Shown: positions 1 to 10,635, counted from the first letter of the stretch. The stretch: DNA of 64,000 bases from Aestuariivita sp. (GCA_026710045.1 JAPORU010000161.1:20025-84024), one strand, 5' to 3'. Program-made: numbers and translations. The notes: generated from the sequence alone by a model not told the origin.

Positions 1-695
1 ATTTTTCCATCACGGTGTCCCACGACGACCTCCGAAGCGTAACCGGTGAAGAGTCCATTGTCTATGACGCCGGGTATTTCATTCAATCTCGTATCAAGCG
101 TATCAGCATCATTGATGTGGACAAGACTGAAGTCCAGGATAAAATTGCCTTCATCGGTGAGATACGGCGACTGGCGAAGGAAGCGCAACTGAAAACCGCG
201 ACTCTTTTGTCCGATGTCACGCAACATCTCCTCGATCATTGAGGCGGTTGTTTGCCAACCATAGCACGTTACCTCAATTGGCAGAGGCATGGATCCCAAC
301 CTGTCGACTTTCTTGCTGTCATCCGCAATCACGATGAAACGCCGCGACGCATTCGCCACGATTTTTTCGCGCAGAAGCGCGCCGCCAGCCCCCTTGATAA
401 GATTGTAGTCGCCGTCAAATTCATCGGTGCCATCAATACATAAATCGAGACCTGCGACATGATCCAAATCGATTATATCTATTCCGACGTCACCGCCCAA
501 TTCAGCGGTACGGACAGACGTTGCAACGGCGCGGAAATGTAAACGCTCTTCGCGAATGCGACGACCTAAAAGGCGCACGAGAAACTCTGCGGTTGAACCG
601 GTTCCCAAGCCGACAAGCATATTGTCTCTTACATAATAAGCAGCCTGTCTTGCGGCAATAAATTTAGCTCGGTTGACCGCGGAAATCTGTCTCAT
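1..695 (-). CDS. rpiA: Ribose-5-phosphate isomerase A (3' end beyond window)
   Basis: Interconverts ribose 5-phosphate and ribulose 5-phosphate in the non-oxidative pentose phosphate pathway, in the cytoplasm. The reverse strand reads from an ATG at 695 through about 231 codons to the window edge with no stop. Family motifs are visible: GLGTGSTAEF near residue 28, GTDEFDGDYNLIKGAGGAL around residues 85-103, and DDSKKV. The C-terminal tail lies outside the window, so the gene is cut only by the window edge. No strong ribosome binding site precedes the ATG, but the start aligns with the usual RpiA N-terminus. It is divergent from the next gene. Confidence 0.93.
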   Translation of the reverse strand, partial: MRQISAVNRAKFIAARQAAYYVRDNMLVGLGTGSTAEFLVRLLGRRIREERLHFRAVATSVRTAELGGDVGIDIIDLDHVAGLDLCIDGTDEFDGDYNLIKGAGGALLREKIVANASRRFIVIADDSKKVDRLGSMPLPIEVTCYGWQTTASMIEEMLRDIGQKSRGFQLRFLRQSPYLTDEGNFILDFSLVHINDADTLDTRLNEIPGVIDNGLFTGYASEVVVGHRDGK

Positions 696-1184
696 TCGAT
701 TTATAAACCAGAAGATGTGTGATTATCTCAAATACATGAATATCAAAATCCGGAAATGCCAATTAAAAAGACAGATTTAAATGCAGTGTACTGATTCGCC
801 AAACCGAAAATACACATGCCGTCTACAGTGAACCTCTCGGATCTCACAGTAAAGATGCCATCATCTTACTTGACCCAACAAGAATGATCTTTAAAGCATC
901 GCGAGAACGATCCCCTCACGATCAAACACAACGCATGCAACCCGGCAACAACTTCCATCTTCAATCGGTGAGCAAGAAATGTACGTGATTCCCAACTTCA
1001 ACGTTCGCACATCTTGATCGTTGAGGCAGCGCACAAGGCAAAGGACAAAAATGATCGTTCAGTCCATCAAGACACAGCAAACCGCGACCGCGAGTTTCCT
1101 GCACATAGAATCATTCGAACAAAATGAACGCACAATGGTCGCTTTTATTCCCTTCGAAAAAGAATTCTGGGCTAGATTTATCGC
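696..1184. other. Gene-free intergenic stretch (rpiA / GST)
   Basis: About 490 bp between two divergent genes. No credible coding frame, RNA gene or strong repeat is seen. It presumably holds the promoters of rpiA and the GST-sdaA pair, but no convincing -35/-10 pair could be assigned. Confidence 0.5.
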
Positions 1185-1868
1185 ATGACATCACCCTACC
1201 TACTGCATTATGCACCTGATAACGCCTCACTCATTATTCGCTTGGCGCTGGAAGAACTGAACCTCAAATATGAAACCATCCTTGTGGACCGAGGCCTATC
1301 CGAACACCAAAGCGAGGCCTATCTGGAATTAAATCCGGCAGGACGGATTCCTACACTCGTAACACCGCAGGGACCCATCTCAGAAACAGCGGCAATCTTG
1401 CTTTGGCTGGCAGATCGACACGGAGCGCTTTTACCTCCGATATCCGATCCATTTCGCGGAGCAACTCTCAATTGGCTGCTGTTCCTATCCAATACCCTGC
1501 ACGCTGACATGAACGTTTTGTTTTACACATGCCGCTATGGGCCAGCAGAAGCCGTTCCCGAAATCCGTAGGGCGCTGCAGAATCGCATAGTAACACATTT
1601 AAAAATTCTCGAAATCAAAGCGCTGCCACGGCTGAATGGCTGGCTTGGCGGAGACAATCCATCGGCACTTGACTTATATCTGGCGGCGCTCATTCGATGG
1701 GTGCAAATTTACCCGAAGGAGAATGGTTTGTTATTGGATCCGTTGAACGTCCATCGTCTGGTAGACATATGCCGACGGCTCGAAAACCGCCCAAGTACCT
1801 TGGCATTTTGTGAAGCCGAAGGCGTATCTCCGCATCCATTCACCCGACCAAGATCCCTGAGTCATTGA
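1185..1868 (+). CDS. Glutathione S-transferase family protein
   Basis: A 227-residue cytosolic GST-like protein. The N-terminal thioredoxin-like domain (about 1-80) carries NPAGRIPTL (50-58, with the cis-Pro) and the glutathione gamma-glutamyl-binding pair S66-E67 in ISETAAIL. The remainder is a helical C-terminal domain. Such enzymes conjugate glutathione to electrophiles or act as glutathione-dependent reductases; the substrate cannot be read from sequence. It lies 19 bp upstream of the serine dehydratase gene on the same strand and is likely co-transcribed. No good Shine-Dalgarno precedes the ATG. Confidence 0.85.
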   Translation: MTSPYLLHYAPDNASLIIRLALEELNLKYETILVDRGLSEHQSEAYLELNPAGRIPTLVTPQGPISETAAILLWLADRHGALLPPISDPFRGATLNWLLFLSNTLHADMNVLFYTCRYGPAEAVPEIRRALQNRIVTHLKILEIKALPRLNGWLGGDNPSALDLYLAALIRWVQIYPKENGLLLDPLNVHRLVDICRRLENRPSTLAFCEAEGVSPHPFTRPRSLSH

Positions 1869-1887
1869 TCAGGAGATTGGTGGCGTA

Positions 1888-3261
1888 GTGTTCTTGTCCA
1901 TCCTCGAAATGTTCAAGATCGGCATCGGGCCTTCGTCCTCGCATACAATGGGACCAATGGTCGCAGCCGGACGATTTCTCGACATGATGCGTCAGTCAAA
2001 ATTCCGTTTCGCGGGTGTTAAAGCCAGCCTACACGGATCACTGGCATTTACCGGCCTCGGTCACGCGACAGATCGCGCGACCATTGTTGGTTTAGCGGGG
2101 TTCACACCCGAAACCTATGACGCAAAAGACGCCGAATTATGCCTGGCACATATTAGGGAAACAAACAGTCTGTCACCCGCGAACCTGCCAAAGTTAAGAT
2201 TTAATCCGACAAAGGACATCATCTTCGACTATGAGACCAAACTTCCGGGCCACGCAAACGGCATGATCCTGATGGCTGTTGATACACAAGGGGATGTTAT
2301 TTTGAGACAGGTGTTCTACTCGATTGGCGGCGGCTTTGTCGTGACCGAAGAAGAACTCGCTGACAATCGGGTTACGGAGCGAGAAATCGCCGTGCCCTAC
2401 CCATTTAAGTCAGCCGCGGAAATGCTCACAATGGCGCAGACCTCCGGAAAATCCATCGCGGAAATGAAACACGCCAATGAGGTATCGTTTTGCGGATCAA
2501 GCGCTTTCGAGAGTCACCTATCACGGATCTGGGAAGTCATGCATGATTGCATTGAACGCGGCTTGGGGCGGGATGGTTTCCTGCCGGGTAATTTGCGCGT
2601 CAAACGCCGCGCCAAGAAGATTCATGACACATTGTTAGCAGAACGAGGGAATAATCTGGCCGCTCCCCATATTATCAATGATTGGATTAGTGTCTATGCA
2701 ATGGCCGTAAACGAAGAGAATGCAAGCGGCGGACAAGTCGTAACCGCTCCAACCAACGGAGCCGCAGGCGTCATACCCGCCGTCTTGAACTATTACCTGA
2801 AACACGTCCCCGAAGCATCTCAAGAACGTGTCGGAGAATTCCTGTTGACCGCCGCCGCAATTGGTGGATTAATCAAGTTCAATGCATCGATTTCAGGAGC
2901 TGAAGCCGGGTGCCAAGCCGAGGTCGGCAGTGCCAGTGCCATGGCTGCGGCCGGTCTTTGTGCCGTACTCAGCGGAACCCCTCAGCAAGTTGAAAATGCG
3001 GCAGAAATAGCACTTGAGCACCATATGGGAATGACCTGCGATCCCGTTCAAGGTCTCGTTCAGATTCCGTGTATCGAACGTAATGGGTTAGGCGCAATCA
3101 AAGCCGTGTCAGCAGCATCAATCAGTTTACGCGGCGATGGGACGCACGTTGTTCCCCTCGACAGTTGCATCGAGACAATGCGACAGACGGGACACGACAT
3201 GAGTCACAAATATAAGGAAACATCGTTAGGTGGTCTCGCTGTTAACGTCCCAAACTGTTAA
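1888..3261 (+). CDS. sdaA: L-serine ammonia-lyase, iron-sulfur dependent, single chain
   Basis: Deaminates L-serine to pyruvate and ammonia using a [4Fe-4S] cluster; cytoplasmic. The 457-residue protein begins at a GTG preceded by AGGAG at 1871-1875. It has the N-terminal signature [10 protein letters not shown] (14-23), the central [19 protein letters not shown] segment, and three C-terminal cysteines at residues 342, 384 and 395, whose spacing (42 and 11) fits the cluster ligands of single-chain bacterial serine dehydratases. Length is normal. It follows the GST gene after 19 bp, so the two may form an operon. Confidence 0.95.
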   Translation: MFLSILEMFKIGIGPSSSHTMGPMVAAGRFLDMMRQSKFRFAGVKASLHGSLAFTGLGHATDRATIVGLAGFTPETYDAKDAELCLAHIRETNSLSPANLPKLRFNPTKDIIFDYETKLPGHANGMILMAVDTQGDVILRQVFYSIGGGFVVTEEELADNRVTEREIAVPYPFKSAAEMLTMAQTSGKSIAEMKHANEVSFCGSSAFESHLSRIWEVMHDCIERGLGRDGFLPGNLRVKRRAKKIHDTLLAERGNNLAAPHIINDWISVYAMAVNEENASGGQVVTAPTNGAAGVIPAVLNYYLKHVPEASQERVGEFLLTAAAIGGLIKFNASISGAEAGCQAEVGSASAMAAAGLCAVLSGTPQQVENAAEIALEHHMGMTCDPVQGLVQIPCIERNGLGAIKAVSAASISLRGDGTHVVPLDSCIETMRQTGHDMSHKYKETSLGGLAVNVPNC

Positions 3262-3352
3262 GCCCTCTTGATCGGAAATCAGTGACGTTCGCAGCACAAC
3301 CTTAACATCTTACAACAATTGTGTTGCGCAAAGCGCATCGGATAAACTTCAA

Positions 3353-4252
3353 ATGATTGCAGACCGACCGGCGCTTGGAATCTCATTGATGCTCGGTTTT
3401 TGTATGACCGCGCCGCTTGGAGATGCTCTCGCGAAAATTCTGTCAGAGACTGTACCGGTCACGCAACTCTTGCTCGTGCGCTTTGGTACACAAGCCGTTG
3501 TCCTTCTTCCCATCGTATGGTTCGCGAATATCCAATGGCGCGTGGATGGCCCCGTTCTCTGGCTCGTCTTTATCCGATCAATACTGCATATCATTGGAAT
3601 CGGGTCCATGTTTATCTCGTTGTACTATCTTCCATTAGCGGACGCCGTAGCTATCGCATTCGTTATGCCATTCATTATTCTTCTGCTCGGTAAGTTTATA
3701 TTGTCAGAAGAAGTCGGTCCGCGTCGCTTAACCGCTTGCCTTGTTGGATTTACAGGAACAATGATGGTCATTCAGCCAAGTTTTGTCGCCATCGGATGGC
3801 CAGCGTTGTGGCCGCTGGTCGTCGCCTTCAGTTTTTCCCTCTTTATGCTTGTTACACGCCAGATCGCAAAGGCCGTCGACCCGATTGGGCTGCAGGCAAT
3901 TTCAGGAGTGATCGCTTGTGCCATCTTAGTGCCTCCACTGATACTCTTTCAGGATAAGGGAATACAGCCCATAAGTCTCATATGGCCGACATTCACTCAA
4001 TTTTGGATACTTGGTGCCATTGGAATCCTGGGCACATCAGCTCATCTGCTCATGACGTGGGCTCTTCGACTTGCTCCATCGGCAACTTTGGCACCAATGC
4101 AATACTTGGAAATTCCTGTAGCCACCCTGCTCGGATGGCTAATCTTCGCGGATTTACCCAACAGATTGGCGACCGTTGGCATTATCGTGACGATTGTCGC
4201 CGGACTCTACATCATTCTCAAGGAACGGGCCATTGCGCGGGCGTCCGCATGA
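3353..4252 (+). CDS. EamA/DMT-superfamily transporter
   Basis: A 299-residue inner-membrane protein with about ten hydrophobic segments arranged as two EamA repeats, typical of drug/metabolite exporters of the RhaT/YdcZ type. The second half contains the characteristic APSATLAPMQYLEIPVA segment. The substrate is unknown. Its 3' end overlaps the convergent thiamine pyrophosphokinase gene by 35 bp, leaving no room for a separate terminator between them. The start is an ATG 91 bp after the sdaA stop. Confidence 0.88.
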   Translation: MIADRPALGISLMLGFCMTAPLGDALAKILSETVPVTQLLLVRFGTQAVVLLPIVWFANIQWRVDGPVLWLVFIRSILHIIGIGSMFISLYYLPLADAVAIAFVMPFIILLLGKFILSEEVGPRRLTACLVGFTGTMMVIQPSFVAIGWPALWPLVVAFSFSLFMLVTRQIAKAVDPIGLQAISGVIACAILVPPLILFQDKGIQPISLIWPTFTQFWILGAIGILGTSAHLLMTWALRLAPSATLAPMQYLEIPVATLLGWLIFADLPNRLATVGIIVTIVAGLYIILKERAIARASA

Positions 4253-4904
4253 GAGTCTGATGTACACATCTCCACTCCGAACGGGGCAACATGACAAGGA
4301 GGCCAGGCATATTTACCTTAATATGAATATGATTCTGTGTGGCTTTATTTGACGTACTGATCAACCGGTCCGGTGCGAGATCAAGGCCGTCGAGAGGCCA
4401 ATGCAAGCCACACGACTCTGCGACGATCGGTACCAGAGGAAAAACAGAAACCAACCCTCCAACTTGTGATGAAAAATCAATTTCCGGTGGACATAAAAAT
4501 ACAACTTGTTCTGAGCCTATAAGGAGACAACGTTGATGTGCACGTCGCATGAGAACGTTAAAGGCGGCGAGCTGGTGATCAACACGCTGACCCAAAAACC
4601 CGACACCAAGAACAAGCGGGGCGGAAATACGCGCCAAAGCTTTTTCGAAATCAATGCTGTCCTGCTCCGCAACGTGATGCAAACGATTCTCAGGGATTTT
4701 GCTGTGCATCTCAGATGGAAAGCTGTCAAAATCACCGACAATTGCTTCAGGTATGGCGTCGATCATCAACGCATGTTCCGCCCCACCATCGGCGGCCACC
4801 AATCTTGGAATCACCGCAAGCACTTCTCTCAAGTCGTCCGGCCTGCACTCACCGGCTCCGACCAGTAAAACAGCTTCCGTCGTTTCAAAAATTATCTTTT
4901 CCAT
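4218..4904 (-). CDS. thiN: Thiamine pyrophosphokinase
   Basis: Transfers pyrophosphate from ATP to thiamine to make thiamine diphosphate; cytoplasmic. The 228-residue protein shows family motifs in order: AADGGAEHA, VGDFDSF, the DSIDFEKAL variant of DSTDFxKAL, and a degenerate GQRVDHQLA replacing GGRxDH. The C-terminal beta-rich thiamine-binding half is present. Its 3' end overlaps the EamA gene on the other strand. It lies about 100 bp downstream of DUF2842 on the same strand. No thiamine (TPP) riboswitch is visible upstream. Confidence 0.9.
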   Translation of the reverse strand: MEKIIFETTEAVLLVGAGECRPDDLREVLAVIPRLVAADGGAEHALMIDAIPEAIVGDFDSFPSEMHSKIPENRLHHVAEQDSIDFEKALARISAPLVLGVGFLGQRVDHQLAAFNVLMRRAHQRCLLIGSEQVVFLCPPEIDFSSQVGGLVSVFPLVPIVAESCGLHWPLDGLDLAPDRLISTSNKATQNHIHIKVNMPGLLVMLPRSEWRCVHQTLMRTPAQWPVP

Positions 4905-5008
4905 TTGATCGATAATTCATTCCCACGTCAAATTCGTGCAATGTTCTCTATCCAGAACGCAACGGACGCTCCTCGGTTACAATGACCTCTCAAGAGATCC
5001 GACACTCC

Positions 5009-5236
5009 TCATAAATCCGGATCTTCCACACCCACTCCTCGAAAAATGAGCTTGAACGGCAGTGCCCAAAATATCCCCAGACACACATACACACAGAACT
5101 CGATAAAGATCGATGGTCGTTCAAACAGATCGATAACATTCACGGCAACCGTGATATAGAACGGCAATCCAACAACAAGAATAATAAGCGCAAATCTCTT
5201 TCGACCTTTATAACTCAATCGCGCCATCTCGCTCAC
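5009..5236 (-). CDS. DUF2842 family small membrane protein
   Basis: A 75-residue protein with two hydrophobic segments and the family C-terminus [21 protein letters not shown]2842 is found mainly in alphaproteobacteria and has no known function. The start is a GTG at 5236 that overlaps the purA stop in a 4-bp GTGA junction, implying translational coupling; an ATG three codons later (5227) is also possible. It is probably in an operon with purA. Confidence 0.8.
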   Translation of the reverse strand: MSEMARLSYKGRKRFALIILVVGLPFYITVAVNVIDLFERPSIFIEFCVYVCLGIFWALPFKLIFRGVGVEDPDL

Positions 5237-6531
5237 ACCGAGTGTCCAAACGGGTCGGTCAACAAGATCGTGTCATCCCGATCGGGAGACGTGGACAGCA
5301 TGGCTACCGGGCAATCTATTAACGCTTCGATCCGATGAATATATTGGACCGCATTTTCTGGAAGTGCGCTCCAATCCCTAAGTCCCTTTGTACTGTCTGA
5401 CCACCCGGGTTGTTCTTCAAAGACCGGCTTGCAACGCCAATGGTGATCCACGGCAGTCGGCAGATAGTCCAGTTGGCGACCATTCAACTCATAACCAACG
5501 CAAATATTGATCATTTCCATTCCATCAAGCACGTCAAGTTTTGTTAATGCAATTCCTTTCATTCCAGATGTTGAACACGCTTGCCGGACTTGAACGGCAT
5601 CAAACCAGCCACACCGTCGCTCCCGACCCGTCGTAGTCCCAAATTCGTGTCCTCTCTCCAGTAACCCTTGCCCAACCTCATCATCCAGTTCGGTTGGAAA
5701 CGGTCCCTCACCGACCCGTGTTGTATAAGCCTTAACGACACCCAAGACATAATCGATGCTGTTTGGCCCCAACCCCGTTCCCGTTGCGGCCTGGCCGGCA
5801 ATCACATTTGAAGATGTCACGTACGGATAGGTGCCAAAGTCCACATCAAGTAAGGCTCCTTGCGCCCCTTCAAAAAGCACACGCCGTCCAATCCGATAGT
5901 GCTCGGCAAGCACCTTCCATACTGGCCCGGCATATTGCAAAATGCGCGGCGCGAGCGCCATTAACTCTGAAAGAAGGTGATCGTGATCGATAACGTCTAG
6001 TCCGAAACCATTCCGAAGAACATTATGATGTTGAAGTGCCTTATCAACACGTTCGTTCAACGTTGACTCACTGCCAAGATCAGCAACCCGAATCGCACGA
6101 CGTCCGACTTTGTCTTCATAAGCCGGACCAATACCACGCCCCGTTGTACCGATCTTGCTCACGGATGCTCTGCGTTCACGTGCTCTGTCCAACTCACCAT
6201 GATAGGGCATTATGAGAGGTGCGTTGTCCGCTATCATTAAATTGTGCGGCGTCAGATCAATGCCGTACGCCTCGAGTTGTGTGATTTCATCAAGAAGATT
6301 CCACGGATCAAGGACAACACCATTCCCGATCATACTCAGTTTATCCGGTCGAATCACAGATGAGGGCAAAATATGCAACTTATACACGCGACCATCGGTA
6401 ACCAACGTATGCCCGGCATTGTGCCCTCCCTGAAAACGCACCACGACATCCGCGTATCCACTCAGCCAGTCAACGATCTTGCCCTTTCCCTCATCGCCCC
6501 ACTGAGCACCGATAACAGCCACACTCGCCAT
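5233..6531 (-). CDS. purA: Adenylosuccinate synthetase
   Basis: GTP-dependent condensation of IMP and aspartate, the first committed step to AMP; cytoplasmic. The 432 residues match the usual family length. The N-terminus has the P-loop-like GDEGKGK (residues 12-18) and GGHNAGHT; the central [16 protein letters not shown] and the C-terminal [14 protein letters not shown] are intact. It starts at an ATG at 6531 and is the upstream member of a pair with DUF2842. It is divergent from secG across 336 bp. Confidence 0.97.
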   Translation of the reverse strand: MASVAVIGAQWGDEGKGKIVDWLSGYADVVVRFQGGHNAGHTLVTDGRVYKLHILPSSVIRPDKLSMIGNGVVLDPWNLLDEITQLEAYGIDLTPHNLMIADNAPLIMPYHGELDRARERRASVSKIGTTGRGIGPAYEDKVGRRAIRVADLGSESTLNERVDKALQHHNVLRNGFGLDVIDHDHLLSELMALAPRILQYAGPVWKVLAEHYRIGRRVLFEGAQGALLDVDFGTYPYVTSSNVIAGQAATGTGLGPNSIDYVLGVVKAYTTRVGEGPFPTELDDEVGQGLLERGHEFGTTTGRERRCGWFDAVQVRQACSTSGMKGIALTKLDVLDGMEMINICVGYELNGRQLDYLPTAVDHHWRCKPVFEEQPGWSDSTKGLRDWSALPENAVQYIHRIEALIDCPVAMLSTSPDRDDTILLTDPFGHSV

Positions 6532-6867
6532 ATTTGCACCAACCTATTGTGAAGATCAAAAACCGATAACAGACGTGACACTCCAAGAACACACATAAGT
6601 GGTCATATTCAATCCGTAATCTGACAATTTCCCAATCTTTGGTAACCTTCTGTCTCATTTGATGAGTCAAGGCATGGCCCAGTATTTCGACGTTGGTCAC
6701 CGCACGCCATATGTTCATCACCATCTTTCAACGAAAAAGATCGGTCACAAATACAATGATTCATACGTTCCAATTAATGCACCGGAAGGTTGTTCAAATA
6801 ACTTTTCGGTATTGTAAGGAGCTTTGCAACTCATTAGATTGCAAGCGTATTTCAAACGAAGATTCTG
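6532..6867. other. Divergent intergenic region purA / secG
   Basis: 336 bp between divergent starts. It must hold the promoters of both genes. No RNA gene or repeat is seen, and the small frames on both strands have no recognisable product. Confidence 0.5.
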
Positions 6868-7242
6868 ATGGAAAACGTCATACTCATACTGCATCTCCTG
6901 CTCGCACTCTCCTTGATTGGTGTTGTTTTGCTGCAACGATCCGAGGGAGGAGGTCTCGGTATGGGAAGCGGCGGCGGAGTGATCAGCGGGCGCTCAGCCG
7001 CGACGGCGCTCGGCAAGCTCACGTGGTTACTGGCAATTGCGTTCATTATCACCTCAATGACGCTCACAATCATGGCAGCTCGCAACACCTCTGGCAGTTC
7101 GGTCCTCGATCGATTAGGAACATCTTCTCCGGCACAGAGAGAGAACGATGGCAACAATCTCATACCCGACCTGTCAACAGAGGAAAATCTGCTGCCTCCA
7201 GTAATCGACGATGATACGCCCATTGTTCCTGAAGCAAATTAA
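6868..7242 (+). CDS. secG: Preprotein translocase subunit SecG
   Basis: Small subunit of the SecYEG protein-conducting channel in the inner membrane. The 124-residue protein has two transmembrane helices (about 2-22 and 51-71) flanking the conserved cytoplasmic loop QRSEGGGLGMGSGGG, followed by a variable acidic tail. In many bacteria secG follows tpiA; here it stands alone, 190 bp upstream of pyrG. Confidence 0.93.
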   Translation: MENVILILHLLLALSLIGVVLLQRSEGGGLGMGSGGGVISGRSAATALGKLTWLLAIAFIITSMTLTIMAARNTSGSSVLDRLGTSSPAQRENDGNNLIPDLSTEENLLPPVIDDDTPIVPEAN

Positions 7243-7308
7243 GGGACCCCATTGGCACTCGCTCACACACAAATGTAAGCGAAAACCTATTTTCCCTATG
7301 TTAAAGCC

Positions 7309-7336
7309 TTGCGTCGAGACAACAAGTCTCTATAAC
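7309..7336 (+). promoter_or_regulatory. Candidate sigma-70 promoter for pyrG
   Basis: TTGCGT (7309-7314), a 16-bp spacer and TATAAC (7331-7336), about 97 bp before the pyrG start. The match to TTGACA/TATAAT is moderate; transcription would begin near 7342, placing the palindrome at 7350-7369 in the leader. Confidence 0.4.
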
Positions 7337-7349
7337 ATGAAACCCCGTG

Positions 7350-7369
7350 AGTTCAGTCAACACTGAACT
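7350..7369 (+). promoter_or_regulatory. Perfect 8-bp hairpin in pyrG leader
   Basis: AGTTCAGT, a CAAC tetraloop and ACTGAACT form an uninterrupted stem. Only two T residues follow, so it is a poor terminator; it may be an operator or a leader hairpin of pyrG. Confidence 0.45.
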
Positions 7370-7432
7370 TTAATCCTGATTTTCGGTGACCAGCTCACCC
7401 GAGATATCGGAAACGCGGGAGATTTCGTCAAA

Positions 7433-9076
7433 ATGGCGCGATTTATTTTTATCACCGGCGGTGTCGTGTCATCGCTGGGAAAAGGTCTCGCATCCGCAGC
7501 TTTAGGGGCTCTGCTTCAGGCGCGAGGCTACACAGTCCGCCTTCGCAAACTCGATCCATATTTGAATGTTGACCCCGGAACAATGAGTCCTGTGGAACAC
7601 GGAGAGGTGTTCGTCACGGATGATGGAGCGGAAACAGATCTGGATCTCGGCCATTATGAACGATTTACCGGCGTCGCGGCACGAAAAACGGACTCGATTT
7701 CAGCTGGACGTATCTATTCAAATGTCTTGGAAAAAGAGCGACGAGGCGACTATCTCGGAAAAACGATTCAAGTCATTCCCCACGTTACCGACGAGATCAA
7801 GAATTTCATTAGCATCGGTGAAGATGAAGTCGACTTCATGCTTTGCGAAATAGGTGGGACGGTCGGAGACATCGAAGGCTTGCCATTTTTTGAAGCCATT
7901 CGCCAATTCAGTCAAGACAAAGCACCCGATCAATGCATATTCATGCATCTTACACTTCTTCCGTTTATCACGGCGAGTGGTGAACTCAAAACCAAACCGA
8001 CACAACATTCCGTGAAGGAACTTCGGGCTATTGGGATTGCTCCGGATGTCTTGCTGTGTCGAACTGCGGGATCAATCCCAACCAAAGAACGCGAGAAATT
8101 AGCACTGTTTTGCAATGTACGCCCGAATGCTGTCATTGCGGGGTTGGACTTGTCAACAATTTACGATGCGCCTCTCGATTATCATAGGGCTGGATTGGAT
8201 CAGGCCGTCCTTGATGCATTTCGAATCAGTCCTGCCCCTCGTCCGAATCTTAAACGATGGGAAGATGTCAGTGATCGCTACCACAATGCAGAGGGCGAGA
8301 TTAACGTCGCGATTGTTGGCAAGTACACGCAAATGGAGGATTCATACAAATCGATTTCCGAAGCACTGACGCATGGGGGAATGGCAAATCGCGTGCACGT
8401 CAATATGAACTGGTTCGATTCAGAATTGTTCGAACGGAAAGATCCGGCAGAATTCTTGACAGGTTCTCATGCCATACTGGTTCCTGGTGGATTCGGCGAG
8501 CGTGGGACAGAAGGCAAGATAAAGGCGGCTCAATTCGCTCGCGATCGCAAAATTCCCTATTTTGGAATTTGCCTCGGAATGCAGATGGCGGTCATTGAAG
8601 CAGCACGAAACACGGCTGGATTACAGAATGCCGGCTCGGAGGAATTCGAGACAACATCCACCAACGACGACATTACGCCCATTGTCTATCACCTCAAGGA
8701 ATGGATACACGGCAATTATAAAATTGAGCGCGATATTGATGATGACAAAGGTGGAACAATGCGGTTGGGATCGTACAGTGCGGTACTAACGGAGGGTTCA
8801 CGTGTTGCGGACGTGTATAACCGAACACGCATTGATGAACGTCACCGACATCGCTACGAAGTTGACATCAATTTTAAGGAACAACTGGAAAAGGCTGGAT
8901 TGCGATTTTCCGGACTATCGCCAGACGGAAAACTTCCCGAAATTATCGAATGGCCTGATCATCCGTGGTTCATCGGCGTCCAGTTTCATCCTGAATTAAA
9001 ATCCAAACCGTTTGATCCCCACCCACTCTTTGCCGACTTCATAAAAGCGGCTTGCAACATTAGTCGATTGATCTAG
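7433..9076 (+). CDS. pyrG: CTP synthase
   Basis: Makes CTP from UTP, ATP and glutamine; cytoplasmic, last step of pyrimidine nucleotide synthesis. The 547 residues hold an N-terminal synthetase domain starting with [13 protein letters not shown] and a C-terminal class-I glutamine amidotransferase domain with nucleophile C380 in GICLGMQ and the H519/E521 pair in FHPEL. Length and motifs are normal. In many proteobacteria eno follows; here the next gene is an Rpn-type nuclease. Confidence 0.97.
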   Translation: MARFIFITGGVVSSLGKGLASAALGALLQARGYTVRLRKLDPYLNVDPGTMSPVEHGEVFVTDDGAETDLDLGHYERFTGVAARKTDSISAGRIYSNVLEKERRGDYLGKTIQVIPHVTDEIKNFISIGEDEVDFMLCEIGGTVGDIEGLPFFEAIRQFSQDKAPDQCIFMHLTLLPFITASGELKTKPTQHSVKELRAIGIAPDVLLCRTAGSIPTKEREKLALFCNVRPNAVIAGLDLSTIYDAPLDYHRAGLDQAVLDAFRISPAPRPNLKRWEDVSDRYHNAEGEINVAIVGKYTQMEDSYKSISEALTHGGMANRVHVNMNWFDSELFERKDPAEFLTGSHAILVPGGFGERGTEGKIKAAQFARDRKIPYFGICLGMQMAVIEAARNTAGLQNAGSEEFETTSTNDDITPIVYHLKEWIHGNYKIERDIDDDKGGTMRLGSYSAVLTEGSRVADVYNRTRIDERHRHRYEVDINFKEQLEKAGLRFSGLSPDGKLPEIIEWPDHPWFIGVQFHPELKSKPFDPHPLFADFIKAACNISRLI

Positions 9077-9324
9077 AAAAATCGTTTTGTGGTTCGTTTG
9101 GTAGATCATGTTTTTGGACATGAGTATCTTTAGTCCGGCATATTTGGCAATGAAGCGGGTATGAATTTACCTATCATGGAGTCTTGATTTGATATCGAAA
9201 CTTACAACTCATCAGAAGTCGACAAAACAGTAATCTAATGTTTGGTCCAGAGCCCATACGATCTCTGCAATCGGTTTCATGCAGTTTGGATGAAAGCTGG
9301 ATGATAACATGAAGATAAAGTGAC

Positions 9325-10371
9325 ATGATGAGCACCGGTGATGGCGGATACGATGTGAGTAACGGTGATGCAGACGCAAATGATGGGAAGCCACGTCTAT
9401 CTGCTCCGCACGATGGCCTGTTCAAGGTGTTGTTTCAGAGCCCGGCACGAGCTCTGGCCATTTTGAAGATCTACCTGCCGGAAGAAATTGCGAACCAATT
9501 ATCAGATGAACCACCCAGATTAATTGACGGTTCGTTTATCGACCCCTCCTTCCGCACGAGCCAATCGGATCGACTTTTTGAAGTCACACTCACAACCAGA
9601 CAGCCCGCCTTCATCTATGCCTTGCTTGAGCATAAATCGGCGCCAGACCCCATGACGCCGTTTCAGATTGAAGGGTACAAGCTAAAGATCTGGCAACGCT
9701 ACATGGATGAAAATCCCAAAGACAAATTTAAACTGCCCCCGATCATCCCTCTGGTCTTCTATCACGGTAACCGACCTTGGTCGGTGCCGCTGTCAATACC
9801 CGAGATGATCGTTGACAACGATGCCATACGTGCGATCAGCCGTTCTCAACGCTACATTTTACATCATATAGGACGGGATGATGCCACAAATTTTGCAGCT
9901 TATCCTGAAATTCGCGCCATAATTTTATCTTTGCACTTGTCGCAAGCAAAAAGAGATCAGGATGATATCAGAACATTTATCGAGGTGTTCGCATCGCTTG
10001 AAGACAATTCGGACTTGGAAGCCTTGGTCTTTCAATATATAGTTCGCGTCGTTCAACCGAAACGTACACTCCTTGAAGAGGCGCTTCGGGAAGCCAAACC
10101 GGATCGAGTGGAGATCATCATGGGTTCATTCTACGAAGACGTGCTTACAGAAGGACGTGCCGAAGGAATGGCCGAAGGAATGATAAAGGGACGTGCCGAA
10201 GGACGTGCCGAAGGAGAAGCAGAAGCCTTTTTAAAATTAGCTCGTTTCAAGTATGGCTCTGTTTCCCAGGAAATTGCGACCATTGTACGGCAAGCATCAC
10301 AAGACAAAATTGATCGATGGCTTAAAGATCTGGTCAGTGCCAAAGATATCAACGATATTTTCAATTCTTGA
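9325..10371 (+). CDS. Rpn/PDDEXK-family recombination-promoting nuclease (putative transposase type)
   Basis: A 348-residue protein of the Rpn family (older name transposase_31). The N-terminal PD-(D/E)XK nuclease core includes PHDGLFKVLFQSP (29-40), D82 and the E102-H-K104 pair in ALLEHKS, followed by PLVFYHG. The C-terminus has a low-complexity tract of repeated RAEG/MAEG units encoded by imperfect repeats at about 10147-10220, typical of the family. Rpn proteins are DNA endonucleases linked to RecA-independent transfer. No terminal repeats or partner gene are visible, so it is a solitary accessory gene between pyrG and rpsT. Confidence 0.82.
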   Translation: MMSTGDGGYDVSNGDADANDGKPRLSAPHDGLFKVLFQSPARALAILKIYLPEEIANQLSDEPPRLIDGSFIDPSFRTSQSDRLFEVTLTTRQPAFIYALLEHKSAPDPMTPFQIEGYKLKIWQRYMDENPKDKFKLPPIIPLVFYHGNRPWSVPLSIPEMIVDNDAIRAISRSQRYILHHIGRDDATNFAAYPEIRAIILSLHLSQAKRDQDDIRTFIEVFASLEDNSDLEALVFQYIVRVVQPKRTLLEEALREAKPDRVEIIMGSFYEDVLTEGRAEGMAEGMIKGRAEGRAEGEAEAFLKLARFKYGSVSQEIATIVRQASQDKIDRWLKDLVSAKDINDIFNS

Positions 10372-10635
10372 TGAAATTCCTCCATTCATGAACATGGCTC
10401 TTACTGTAAAATGCCATCATCAGAAAATGATGACACGCCAAAGCCGCCTCAGTACCATCAATCGGCAAGCAGGTTCTCAATTGCGTAGATTAAGCGATTC
10501 GCCTCTTGCACATTTGGGCATGATAATTATGATTGTGATACACGATGGAATCAGACAGGACACGTTTTTCTCAAGGCGCCGCATGATTGGACCCATGACT
10601 CATTGTACAAATCTGACTTGAAGCAGGAAAATGTA

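Noticed and set aside
4905..5008. TPP riboswitch upstream of thiamine pyrophosphokinase
   Set aside because: No CTGAGA...ACCTGA-type conserved core is present in the roughly 100-bp spacer.
10147..10220. Short tandem repeats resembling a CRISPR or minisatellite
   Set aside because: They encode the RAEG/MAEG tail typical of Rpn nucleases, are in frame and have no spacers.
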